Below are positions 55,405 to 63,880 of a DNA stretch of 64,000 nt, piece after piece. This DNA comes from Candidatus Kryptonium sp. Lineage in GTDB: Bacteria > Bacteroidota > Ignavibacteria > Kryptoniales > Kryptoniaceae. Every line of letters starts with the position of its first letter. The first letter of the stretch is position 1. The position numbers were made by a program, and so were the translations under genes. Location: assembly GCA_025060635.1 (NCBI GenBank), contig JANXBN010000001.1:496001-560000 (forward strand). The letters run 5' to 3'. Below the pieces are notes generated by a model. The model was not told the DNA's origin. It worked only from the letters and a program-made list of their open reading frames with translations, and ran no database searches.

Positions 55405-57798
55405 ATGAAAAAAGCTATTTTTATCGTGGTTTCGGTTTTAATATCATTTTCTGCACTTTCAGGTCAGTCGGTAAAGAAAAAGTTTACAATTAAAGATATG
55501 CTTTCAATCAATGTCGCTTCACAGATTGATGTATCATCTGATGGTAGAAATGTTGTTTTCGTTCTTTCAAAAGCTGACTTTGAGGAAAGTGTGTATAGAA
55601 CGGATCTTTACCTTGTTTCAACTGATGGAGGTGAAGTGAAACAGTTAACATTTTCAAAAGAGGATGAGCGAAACCCAAAGTTCTCGCCAGATGGCAAGTT
55701 CATCGCCTTTATTTCCAATCGCAAGACGAATCCCGAAGCAAAAGAGGTGAAAAACCAAATTTGGCTTCTTCCCGTTGATGGTGGCGAAGCTTTTAAATTA
55801 ACCGATGCCCCCGAAGGTGTCATCTCATTTCACTGGATGCCAGATGGTAAATCCATACTTTACCTAACGCAAGAAACCTTGCCAAAACCAGAAAAGGAAA
55901 AGAAGGAGCGAGATAAAAAGCTAAAGTTTGATCCAATCGTCGTTGATAAAGAAAAATATCGCAAGGAGTTTTATATTGTTGATGTCAAAACAAAAAAAGA
56001 AAGAAAAATTTTCACCGGTGATTATGGGATAGATCAGTTTGATATCTCGCCAGATGGGAAATTAGTCGTTTACACCACAAATTACACCGGCGATATTGAT
56101 GATGGTAAAAAATTTGATTTGTGGATTTTGGAGATTGAGACTGGAAAGGCGAAACAGCTAACCAAAAGACCAGGAGGCGAGAGACAACCGAAGTGGTCAC
56201 CAGATGGAAAATATATTGCGTTCGTTGCTGATATTGACCCGAAATTTACATATTCACAAGAGGAACTTTTCATCGTTGATCCTCAAACAGGCGAGATAAA
56301 AATTCTAACGGAAAACTTTGACATCGGAGTTATCAGTTATGAGTTTTCAAGATCGGAGCCGAATGTGATCTATGCGAGAACTGCTAATGGCGTTTATACT
56401 CATGTTTACAAGGTTTCATTGGATGGTAAAGTAAAAGAATTTTTCGGTGGAGAGAGAGTTTTTAGTGATATCGCTGTGTCTGATAAATCTATTGTATTTC
56501 TCGTTGAAGGTAAAACGAGCGCTCCTGATGTGTATGTCTTTAAGAATGGTGATTTGAAGAAATTAACAAATCTTAATCCGCAGCTTGAAGGGTTTACTTT
56601 CGGTGAGCAAACTGTGATAAGATGGAAAAGTTTTGACGGTTGGGTGATAGAGGGAATTCTTGTTAAACCAGTTAATTTTGAACCAGGCAAAAGATATCCA
56701 ATGCTTGTCGCTGTCCACGGCGGACCTTACAGTAGGATCCAAGATATGCTTCGTCAGTATTATAATTTACAAGTTTGGGCAAATGAAGGATATCTTGTTT
56801 TCGCACCGAACTTTAGGGGAAGCTCGGGATATAGCAATAAGTTTGGGATTTCAAATTTCAAAGATCTCGGCGGTGGCGATTTCAAAGATATAATGACTGG
56901 GATTGATTACATAGTAAAGGAACTAAAGATAGCTGACGAGAATAAAATTGGAATATTTGGTGGAAGCTATGGCGGTTATATGACAAACTGGGCTATAACT
57001 CAAACCGATAGATTTAAAGCAGCAGTTTCAATGTTCGGGATCTTTAACTTGATCACTGACTATAGCAATTCATATTTGCCAAGCTGGGAGCCAGATTATC
57101 TTGGTGATTATTATTGGAATAACCTCAAAATTTATCTTGAGCGCTCACCGTTTTATTATGTTAAGAACATAAAAACTCCCGTCTTGATAATGCATGGTGA
57201 TGAAGACCAAAATACTTTCATAAGTAACTCAAAAGAGATGTATCAAGCTTTAAAACATCTTGGTAGAACAGTTGAATTCGTGCGCTATCCAAGAGAGGAG
57301 CATGGTTTTAGGGAACCAAACCATAGAATAGACGAGTTTTATCGTTGCCTTGAGTGGTTTAACAAATATCTTCTTGGGATTGAGCCCGAAAGAAAGCCAC
57401 TTGTCCGCATTGATGAGTGGGTTAAAGCGGAAGGTTGGGAGATAAAAGTCGTGAGAGCAAGTAAAAATGTTAATTATTCCGGTTTTGATACAGCAAAAAA
57501 ATTTATTGAAGTTGATGTTCTTTTCAAGGCAAGCGAAAACGCAAAACCATTTGAAATAGCTATCGGAAATGATTTCATAATCTATGACTTAAATGGAAAT
57601 GTCGTAAAATCATCTGGTGTCCCAGTTGAAGTAAGCGGAGTTAAAGGATTATTGCAAGGGGATATAAAGACAGTTGTTGACACTAAGGGTGAAAACCGTT
57701 ATTATCCGCTCAAAGTCGCGTTTGATGCTACTAATTTGAAAGGATCGTTGAGATTTAAAATCTCAAGGTTTTCACAATTTGAATTTTTAATTGATTAA
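55405..57798 (+). CDS. S9-family peptidase (prolyl oligopeptidase/acylaminoacyl-peptidase type), exported
   Basis: 797 residues with a signal peptide (to about residue 21, SALSGQS). WD40/TolB-like beta-propeller repeats (about 30-390) with FSPDGKFIAF-type blades are followed by an alpha/beta-hydrolase domain. Nucleophile S521 lies in GGSYGGYM, the acid Asp in HGDEDQN (599-603), and H633 in EEHGF. About 125 residues continue after the usual end near 668, forming a beta-rich extra domain I do not recognise. GGAGGTG precedes the ATG. It ends at a bidirectional terminator. Confidence 0.93.
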   Translation: MKKAIFIVVSVLISFSALSGQSVKKKFTIKDMLSINVASQIDVSSDGRNVVFVLSKADFEESVYRTDLYLVSTDGGEVKQLTFSKEDERNPKFSPDGKFIAFISNRKTNPEAKEVKNQIWLLPVDGGEAFKLTDAPEGVISFHWMPDGKSILYLTQETLPKPEKEKKERDKKLKFDPIVVDKEKYRKEFYIVDVKTKKERKIFTGDYGIDQFDISPDGKLVVYTTNYTGDIDDGKKFDLWILEIETGKAKQLTKRPGGERQPKWSPDGKYIAFVADIDPKFTYSQEELFIVDPQTGEIKILTENFDIGVISYEFSRSEPNVIYARTANGVYTHVYKVSLDGKVKEFFGGERVFSDIAVSDKSIVFLVEGKTSAPDVYVFKNGDLKKLTNLNPQLEGFTFGEQTVIRWKSFDGWVIEGILVKPVNFEPGKRYPMLVAVHGGPYSRIQDMLRQYYNLQVWANEGYLVFAPNFRGSSGYSNKFGISNFKDLGGGDFKDIMTGIDYIVKELKIADENKIGIFGGSYGGYMTNWAITQTDRFKAAVSMFGIFNLITDYSNSYLPSWEPDYLGDYYWNNLKIYLERSPFYYVKNIKTPVLIMHGDEDQNTFISNSKEMYQALKHLGRTVEFVRYPREEHGFREPNHRIDEFYRCLEWFNKYLLGIEPERKPLVRIDEWVKAEGWEIKVVRASKNVNYSGFDTAKKFIEVDVLFKASENAKPFEIAIGNDFIIYDLNGNVVKSSGVPVEVSGVKGLLQGDIKTVVDTKGENRYYPLKVAFDATNLKGSLRFKISRFSQFEFLID

Positions 57799-57808
57799 AA
57801 AAATATCA

Positions 57809-57829
57809 GGCACGCCGCAAAGGCGTGCC
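57809..57829. terminator. Bidirectional terminator
   Basis: GGCACGCC (57809-57816), GCAAA, GGCGTGCC (57822-57829): a perfect 8-bp stem between convergent operons, with ATTTGATT on the plus side and an A/T-rich flank on the minus side. Confidence 0.8.
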
Positions 57830-57840
57830 ATTTGATTGAT

Positions 57841-59175
57841 TTAAAAACTATATTTAACTCTGATATAAATCTCATCTCTATCTCTTAACCTACCGAAAGT
57901 CGTGCTACCTTTGCCATCAATTATCCTTCCACCGATCGCAAGTTCTAAATTGTCAATTGGATTATATGTTATCTGTGGATTGTAAATCAAAGAGTAATTA
58001 TTTCTGATATCTTTGGCGCGTTTAAACTCAACCCCACCGCTTAGGAAATTAATTTTAAGTTTGTCGTCCATGAATTTTCTTTCAAAATTAAAGACAAGAT
58101 AGTTCTTCAAGTTTCCACGACCTCTCTCGTGCAGAAATCCATGAAGATATTGAACATTGGCATAGATCCCATTTTCAAATGTATAATCAAAGCCGAGAAC
58201 GAATCGCGTGTAATTTTTCTTCTCAAGAATTTTTCTGGATAAGTATAAATTTGTCGGTTGTATCACGATCACTGTTTCAAAATTAACTTCCTCTGGATAA
58301 AATATCCCTGCCTCTCCCCAAACACCAACTCCTCTTATATCACCTGCGAAATCAATTCCTACAACTCTCATTCTCGGGAAGAAAAGATAAACAGAATCTG
58401 GAACTAATCTGCCAACTGGTAATATGGCTTTAAATGGCATTGGAATATCATCTCTTCCATATACATAGCTCATTGAAAGATCAAAGCCGAAAATATCCCT
58501 CTTTGATATCTTCAAGCCAAACTTTGAAGCTTCTTTAAGTGAATTTTCGGGGTTTACAACTATGACTCTTTCCGATAAATTTTCAAATTCGTGGGATGAG
58601 TTCGGGAAAAATTCAGAAGCAAATACCTTTATCCAATCACCTTTTGGCAAAACAGAAGGGGTAAAGGTTGGAATGAAAACACCAGTTATTGTGAAATCAC
58701 CAAGGTAGTAAGAAAGTTTAATTGCGTTTGAACCAAGATGCCTGCCATAATCCCAAATATCTTCAAGGTCGTCTGGGTTCAAATTATCTGTTGGATTTAG
58801 CTTATCTGCCGTTCCCCAAGCTATTCTTTGCCTTCCGATTTTTAGATCAAGATTATCAATTACGAAATCTTTCAGGTCAACATATGCTTCGCGAATTTCA
58901 ATGCTAACTGGTTCAACATAATTTTTATCAGAGAGTTCAAATAGTTTCTTTACATTGCTTGAGCCAAAATTTCTAATCCAGATTTCTGAATAAAATTTTG
59001 ATTTTTCAAATTCAACTTGTCCCATGAGAGCGAGACGATATTCTTCCCACGATATTGTTCTGTCTTTTAATTTAAATCTGTCGTCCGCTTGAATATAACC
59101 ACCGATTTGTAGATTTTGTGAACTTAAGAGCGTCGTAAAAGCAAGCAGCAGGAAGAGAATTTCAATCTTTTTCAT
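57841..59175 (-). CDS. Porin-like outer-membrane beta-barrel (DUF1302-like)
   Basis: 444 residues. The signal peptide ends near LLSSQ, then alternating strands run to the C-terminus KYSF (terminal aromatic insertion signal). Segments such as LKIGRQRIAWGTADKLNPTD and EIREAYVDLKDF match the DUF1302 or phosphate-selective-porin-like barrels found with RND exporters in proteobacteria. Last gene of the TetR-RND operon, separated by 9 nt from the DUF3108 gene; the likely outer-membrane exit point of that system. Confidence 0.78.
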   Translation of the reverse strand: MKKIEILFLLLAFTTLLSSQNLQIGGYIQADDRFKLKDRTISWEEYRLALMGQVEFEKSKFYSEIWIRNFGSSNVKKLFELSDKNYVEPVSIEIREAYVDLKDFVIDNLDLKIGRQRIAWGTADKLNPTDNLNPDDLEDIWDYGRHLGSNAIKLSYYLGDFTITGVFIPTFTPSVLPKGDWIKVFASEFFPNSSHEFENLSERVIVVNPENSLKEASKFGLKISKRDIFGFDLSMSYVYGRDDIPMPFKAILPVGRLVPDSVYLFFPRMRVVGIDFAGDIRGVGVWGEAGIFYPEEVNFETVIVIQPTNLYLSRKILEKKNYTRFVLGFDYTFENGIYANVQYLHGFLHERGRGNLKNYLVFNFERKFMDDKLKINFLSGGVEFKRAKDIRNNYSLIYNPQITYNPIDNLELAIGGRIIDGKGSTTFGRLRDRDEIYIRVKYSF

Positions 59176-59184
59176 ATTTATTTT

Positions 59185-59985
59185 TTAGTTTGTTTTTAAA
59201 GGTGGACTCCAACTATCTTTTTCCCATTTTGAAAGTTCAAGTCGGACTACGCCGAGAAAAGTATTAAATGTTGCTTTAATTGGAACCCTTGCCCAATCAT
59301 CGGAGAACCAACCGTTGAACTCACCTGATATACCCGCAAGTTCTTTGCTTACAAACGATGCGTAGCCATTTATCTCAATTGTTTGTATCTCAGAATTTAA
59401 TGAAGAGATCTTTACATTTTCTCTTTTCTCAGGGAAATTAAACTTAACTTTCTCAATTCTTACAATAAATGGAGGGCGTTCAAGCTTTTCTTCAGTTGCA
59501 AACAAAAGTGGAAGATAGACCGCGACTCCAGTTCCACATAGCTTTCTCGCCACGAAAAACGCAGTTATCCCGTGGTAGTATATATCTGGATAATAAATTG
59601 ATTTTTGACCTATGAAAATGCCATTTTTGATATCAAATTGCTTTGCAATTATATCGTTTCCTTGTCTCAAGAAAATTGTCTTTAACGGGATGGCATCTTT
59701 GACTTCATAAACATTCAAGTAACTATTTAGTGGATTCTCCTTGTGAAACTTGCTTTCAAAAGTATAGTTCACATTTACAAAGAAGATGTATGGGTTTGAC
59801 TCAACATGGATTTTTGAATAAATACTATCACCTTCAACTCTCGTCCATACTCTTATCTTGCCAAGGTTTAAAAATTTCCAATACACATCATACTCAAGAT
59901 ATTCCGAGCTGAATCTAAAGTCATCTGCTGTTAAATTATTGAAAAAGCAAAAGGCTGAAAAGATTAGAGAAAAGACAAATTTCAT
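59185..59985 (-). CDS. DUF3108-like periplasmic protein
   Basis: 266 residues from ATG 59985 (an upstream in-frame TTG at 59997 overlaps the preceding gene). The signal peptide MKFVFSLIFSAFCFFNNLTA leads into a beta-rich domain starting YLEYDVYWKFLNLGKI, typical of DUF3108. The family has no assigned activity; the fold is beta-rich. It lies between a LolA-like carrier and an outer-membrane barrel in one operon, suggesting a periplasmic bridge or a second carrier. Confidence 0.72.
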   Translation of the reverse strand: MKFVFSLIFSAFCFFNNLTADDFRFSSEYLEYDVYWKFLNLGKIRVWTRVEGDSIYSKIHVESNPYIFFVNVNYTFESKFHKENPLNSYLNVYEVKDAIPLKTIFLRQGNDIIAKQFDIKNGIFIGQKSIYYPDIYYHGITAFFVARKLCGTGVAVYLPLLFATEEKLERPPFIVRIEKVKFNFPEKRENVKISSLNSEIQTIEINGYASFVSKELAGISGEFNGWFSDDWARVPIKATFNTFLGVVRLELSKWEKDSWSPPLKTN

Positions 59986-59986
59986 T

Positions 59987-60718
59987 TTATCGTTCAAGAT
60001 TTCTTACTGTGAAAATGTCATCGCTTAGGTTTGTGTCAAACTTGACATCCTCAAGAACTAGCTTTGTCGTATGATTTTTTTTGATGTCTTTCATCTCGGT
60101 TTCAAGAGCAACCCAATAGTTTCCTATTTTTTGAATCTTTCTCCTTGTTAAAATTTTATGGAGGTTCCCGGCCTTATCGTAATATTCTATTTTTTCGGGA
60201 TAGAAATTATCAACCCTGGCATACAGGATCAACTTTGAATAATCGCTTGTCCTACCTTTCCGTGGTGTTAATTTTAAAACATAATATGAATCGTCTTTTC
60301 TTAAAAGTTCTGGCTCCCATTTTTCCGAATAAGTCAACGCTTCCATATCTTCATATGTGAAATCAGTCCCTGCGAAATTTTGATTTTTGATGTGAGATGC
60401 AATTCTTCGGCTCTTTTTAAATGCGGGGAGATAAACATAGTTCACATCGTCAGGTAGGGACAAAAAACCGATACCTCTTATGTCGGCTGGCTCTGTGAAT
60501 TTAACAAGTCGTTTGTTTGTCCCCTTCTGATACATTAAAGCTTCACGATAAGTTTCTCTTCCGTTTTTGTCTATCAATGTGACTTTTGATTTATAAAATT
60601 GATCTTTTGCCGAATAAGATACCTCGTCAACTTTTTTCAGAATTTCAACAGCAGTGAGTTGAGCAAATGATGTATTTAGAAATAAAAGTAGAGCAATGGG
60701 AAGAAACAGATAACGCAT
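59987..60718 (-). CDS. LolA-like outer-membrane lipoprotein-sorting protein
   Basis: 243 residues, signal peptide to about residue 19 (NTSFAQ). It has AVEILKKVDEVSYSAKD, a repeated beta-strand core with FLSLPDDVNYVYLPAFKK and the region DFTYEDMEALTYSEKWEP, matching the LolA-like family Pfam PF17131 often encoded next to MMPL/RND exporters. LolA folds carry lipids or acylated proteins in a hydrophobic cleft. It begins 21 nt after the RND gene. The cargo is unknown. Confidence 0.85.
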   Translation of the reverse strand: MRYLFLPIALLLFLNTSFAQLTAVEILKKVDEVSYSAKDQFYKSKVTLIDKNGRETYREALMYQKGTNKRLVKFTEPADIRGIGFLSLPDDVNYVYLPAFKKSRRIASHIKNQNFAGTDFTYEDMEALTYSEKWEPELLRKDDSYYVLKLTPRKGRTSDYSKLILYARVDNFYPEKIEYYDKAGNLHKILTRRKIQKIGNYWVALETEMKDIKKNHTTKLVLEDVKFDTNLSDDIFTVRNLER

Positions 60719-60739
60719 TTTTGATCTTTCCTTTTGTTT

Positions 60740-63016
60740 TTATTTTATTTCAACTTGCTTTTGAATCTCAACTTGTTTAAGAAGTTTTCTTAGGAATTTT
60801 GGCTTGAAGGTTAAAATTATCGCCGGAAGTAAAACAAGCGTTGCGCCACCCGATAAAAACATTGTAAGCAAAATCATTATACCAAATCTTTGCAACGGTA
60901 TCACATTTGCGAATACAAGGACCAAAAATCCAAGTGCGACTGATAGAACATTTATAAGAATTGCTATACCAGTCGTTCCAAGGACCTTGCTTATTGCTTC
61001 TTCAAAAGCATAACTTTCTTTAAGCTCAACTTTTAATCTGTTCATAAAATGAATTGAGTAGTCAATCCCCATGCCGAGCGAAACTCCTGCGATTAAAACT
61101 GTCGCGATATCCAACGGAATTCCAGAATATCCCATAAATCCGTAGGCTACGACTATAGTTAATGAAATTGGGACAATTCCGAGAAGTCCACCGAGAACTG
61201 TTTTAAGTTGAAATATCATTATCAAAAAGACAAATCCGAGGGCGAAGATTAAACTTTGTATCTGACTTTTGATTATGGCGTCGTCTAAGTGTTTATAAAT
61301 TAGAGGCATGCCAGTTTGTTCAAACTTGACATCTATTCCTTTAGATGAAATTGAAGCGAAATAATTATCAATTCTTTGGACAAGTTCTGATATTTTCGTT
61401 GAACTTGCATAGGTCACCATCGCTTGAATAATTGCTTCATCTTTCTCTGGTGAGACAAGTTGGCTGAAAATTTCTTCGCCTTCAATTAGAAACATTAGGT
61501 TTATTATCTTTTCCCTCGTTTCTGGGATTTTTTTACCTTCGCCCATTGCATTGTTCATTTCCTCAATTATGCTCGCTATTGATTGTGGATTATGAACATC
61601 TTCAAGTGATCGGAGGAAGTTTTCAACATTTTTAATTTCATTTAAAACCTCTGGATTTTGAATATCACCTTTAATTAGTATATAAAGTGGCAGTGAACCA
61701 CCGAAATTTTTCTTTAACATTTCCTCTGTTGCCCTGACATTTGTCTCTGGTTTAAAATATTCAATTATACTTACCTCTCTGTTTATTTTAAAAATCCCAA
61801 CTATCCCAGCAACGACGATCAACACAGTGAAAATGAGAACTAAATACTTAAACTTTGATATTAATTTTGTAAGTTTCACTACAAGCTTTCTGTCCTGTTG
61901 TGAATCTGAGACTTTGTTGATCATTCTTTCATGTTTTAAAAATGATAAAATTGATGGGATCAGTGTAAGTGATATGATGAGGGCAAACAAGACGCCGACA
62001 CTTGTAAAAATTCCAAATTCTTTTATCATGGTCAAATAAGAGCCAGAAACAAAGGACAGGAAGCCAGCAATGGTCGTAACTCCTGCAAGAATAACTGGAA
62101 GAGCGATCTCGCTTAAAGCAATTTTTGCCCTTTCTTTTGGATTGGTTATCCTTATATCCTCTCTGAATTTATTTACGATGTGAATTCCGTAGGCACTTCC
62201 GACCGCTGTTAAAATTACAGGTATTGAATCAGAGATTATCGTTAATGGTATGTTCAAAAGAGACATCAATCCAAGTGTCCATATTATGCTTAAGGCAACG
62301 CAAAGAATCGGCAGGATGACGCCTCTTAAATTTTTGAAGCTGAAGAGCAAAATTAGAATCATCACCACACCAACGAGTGGTGTTAATATCTTCAGATCGT
62401 CAATTATAAGTTGATTCATATCAATCATCTGAAAGGGTAATCCACCATAATAAACTTTCCCTGTTATCTTTTCTGATTCAACAACTTTTTTTATTTCCTT
62501 TGCAACTTGTGCCTTGTCCACACCTTCTCTTAGTTTACACAATATCAATGTCACTTTAGCATCTCTTGATACGATGTTTTTATAAAGATCTTTTGAAAGG
62601 ACATATCTTTTTAGCTCGTTCAGCTTTTGTTGATCGTCTGGTATTTCATTAATTAGTCGCCCAATTTCAATTCCCTCTTCTGTCCCTTTTATGTCAATTA
62701 CATTTGTTAAACTTGTAACATATGAAACGCCGTCAACATACTTTAGCTTCTCGGTTAAGTTATAAATTTCGGTTAAAGTTTTGTGGTTAAAGATATCTTC
62801 GTTTTCAATTGCAACTATCGCAGTTAAATTCCCACCATATTTATTTCCGATATTTCTTGCCAGCTTGACTGCGTAATCGGTTTCAGGAAGATATGATGCG
62901 AAGTCGGAGTTAATTTTTAAGTTCTTCATTGAGTAAGCAAAAATTAGCGTCAAAACAATGATGATGAAAATAAGTATCTTACGATTGTTTATGATGAAGT
63001 TGCTAAATTTTTGCAT
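60740..63016 (-). CDS. RND-superfamily exporter, MMPL/HpnN-like
   Basis: 758 residues with the duplicated RND layout: TM1 (about 12-30), a periplasmic loop, TMs 2-6 (about 215-365), TM7 near 395, a second periplasmic loop, and TMs 8-12 (605-735). SDSIPVILTAVGSAYGIHIV and VSLGMGIDYSIHFMNR are the paired TM4/TM10-type motifs. It lacks the long loops of AcrB-type drug pumps and has no adaptor or TolC-like gene beside it. Lipid-type exporters (MmpL, HpnN) are the closest functional class. Thirteen nt separate it from the TetR gene. Confidence 0.9.
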   Translation of the reverse strand: MQKFSNFIINNRKILIFIIIVLTLIFAYSMKNLKINSDFASYLPETDYAVKLARNIGNKYGGNLTAIVAIENEDIFNHKTLTEIYNLTEKLKYVDGVSYVTSLTNVIDIKGTEEGIEIGRLINEIPDDQQKLNELKRYVLSKDLYKNIVSRDAKVTLILCKLREGVDKAQVAKEIKKVVESEKITGKVYYGGLPFQMIDMNQLIIDDLKILTPLVGVVMILILLFSFKNLRGVILPILCVALSIIWTLGLMSLLNIPLTIISDSIPVILTAVGSAYGIHIVNKFREDIRITNPKERAKIALSEIALPVILAGVTTIAGFLSFVSGSYLTMIKEFGIFTSVGVLFALIISLTLIPSILSFLKHERMINKVSDSQQDRKLVVKLTKLISKFKYLVLIFTVLIVVAGIVGIFKINREVSIIEYFKPETNVRATEEMLKKNFGGSLPLYILIKGDIQNPEVLNEIKNVENFLRSLEDVHNPQSIASIIEEMNNAMGEGKKIPETREKIINLMFLIEGEEIFSQLVSPEKDEAIIQAMVTYASSTKISELVQRIDNYFASISSKGIDVKFEQTGMPLIYKHLDDAIIKSQIQSLIFALGFVFLIMIFQLKTVLGGLLGIVPISLTIVVAYGFMGYSGIPLDIATVLIAGVSLGMGIDYSIHFMNRLKVELKESYAFEEAISKVLGTTGIAILINVLSVALGFLVLVFANVIPLQRFGIMILLTMFLSGGATLVLLPAIILTFKPKFLRKLLKQVEIQKQVEIK

Positions 63017-63029
63017 TTTTCTGACTCAT

Positions 63030-63608
63030 TTACTTTTTAATTATTCCGTAAAATAAGATGTCAAGCAAATTGTCAATGTCCTTTTCCGTCCATCGCGTAT
63101 TCCCTTGAAAGACCCATGATTCAAAACCCTTCAAGGTAATTAAAATTGCAAGCGTTGTCATTTCAATATCTTTTACCTCAAATATACCTTTCGCAATTCC
63201 TTCTTTTAAGATTTCGCATATTGCGTTTGTTTCTTCTTCGTCATACTTTTTTCTGAATTTTTCAATGAATTTATAGTTTTCCAGGTATTCATCTTTCAAT
63301 GCGCTGTAAAAATTTGCCAAGTGTTTAAGCGCTTTCATTCGGGTTATAATGTATGAGCGAAGCTTGCCTTGTGGGGTGTTTTCCTGACTTATCGCTTTTT
63401 CAATTTTTTCGCGTAGGACTTGCGCTTCCTGTTCAATAACGGCTTGAAAAACTTCTTCTTTACTCTGAAAATAGTAATAAAGTGAGCTTTTTGCTTTTTT
63501 CACAGCTTTTGCGATTTCTTCCATCGTTGTTTTCTTGAAGCCAAACCTCGCGAAGATTTCTCGTGCTATTTCAACTATCTCATCTTTCGTTTTCTCAATA
63601 TCAATCAT
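63030..63608 (-). CDS. TetR-family transcriptional regulator
   Basis: 192 residues. N-terminal helix-turn-helix with FARFGFKKTTMEEIAKAV and KSSLYYYFQSKEEVF, followed by a ligand-binding helical domain. First gene of the RND-LolA-DUF3108-barrel operon, so it is autoregulated and controls the exporter. A perfect 10-bp inverted repeat lies across its promoter and leader. The inducer is probably a hydrophobic molecule related to the cargo (inference). Confidence 0.93.
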   Translation of the reverse strand: MIDIEKTKDEIVEIAREIFARFGFKKTTMEEIAKAVKKAKSSLYYYFQSKEEVFQAVIEQEAQVLREKIEKAISQENTPQGKLRSYIITRMKALKHLANFYSALKDEYLENYKFIEKFRKKYDEEETNAICEILKEGIAKGIFEVKDIEMTTLAILITLKGFESWVFQGNTRWTEKDIDNLLDILFYGIIKK

Positions 63609-63612
63609 TTGA

Positions 63613-63645
63613 ATTTTCGACCATTTTGTTTTTTTGGTCGAAAAT
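63613..63645 (-). promoter_or_regulatory. Putative TetR operator
   Basis: ATTTTCGACC (63613-63622), 13-nt spacer, GGTCGAAAAT (63636-63645): a perfect 10-bp inverted repeat. The distal arm overlaps the -7 box and predicted start, the other lies just before the ATG, so binding would block initiation. Confidence 0.65.
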
Positions 63646-63675
63646 AATATAGTCGGAAAAATTTAAAAAGTCAAG
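63644..63675 (-). promoter_or_regulatory. Promoter of the tetR-RND operon
   Basis: Minus strand: CTTG at 63672-63675, 20 nt, TATATTAT at 63644-63651. The predicted start near 63637 lies inside the inverted repeat. Leader about 29 nt. Confidence 0.55.
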
Positions 63676-63817
63676 CTTCGGGTTTGTATGGTTTTGAGCT
63701 AGCTCACAAATTGAAATTTGAAGGGAAAAGGAATGTTTGAAGGAATGGAGCAAGGAGAAACAAGCATTAAAATTTGCGTGATGTCTTTTGCTTCTTCGGA
63801 ACAAATTAAAAAATAAA

Positions 63818-63849
63818 TTTGCAAATTGTCTTTTTTTAGTTTAAATTCA
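63818..63849 (+). promoter_or_regulatory. Promoter of nadA
   Basis: TTTG (63818-63821), 20 nt, TAAATTCA (63842-63849). The -7 box is a weaker match, but the spacing is exact; leader about 25 nt to ATG 63881. The rest of the 63676-63817 interval holds no credible ORF, only a 10-nt palindrome (GAGCTAGCTC, 63696-63705). Confidence 0.45.
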
Positions 63850-63880
63850 CGCAAAGACAAATAAATTTTTAGGGAACAAA

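Noticed and set aside
63696-63705. Palindrome GAGCTAGCTC between tetR and nadA
   Set aside because: Ten bases in an AT-rich gap; not clearly linked to either promoter.
63601-63804. 67-residue minus-strand ORF upstream of tetR
   Set aside because: It crosses the tetR promoter, operator and start codon, has no family similarity and no promoter of its own.
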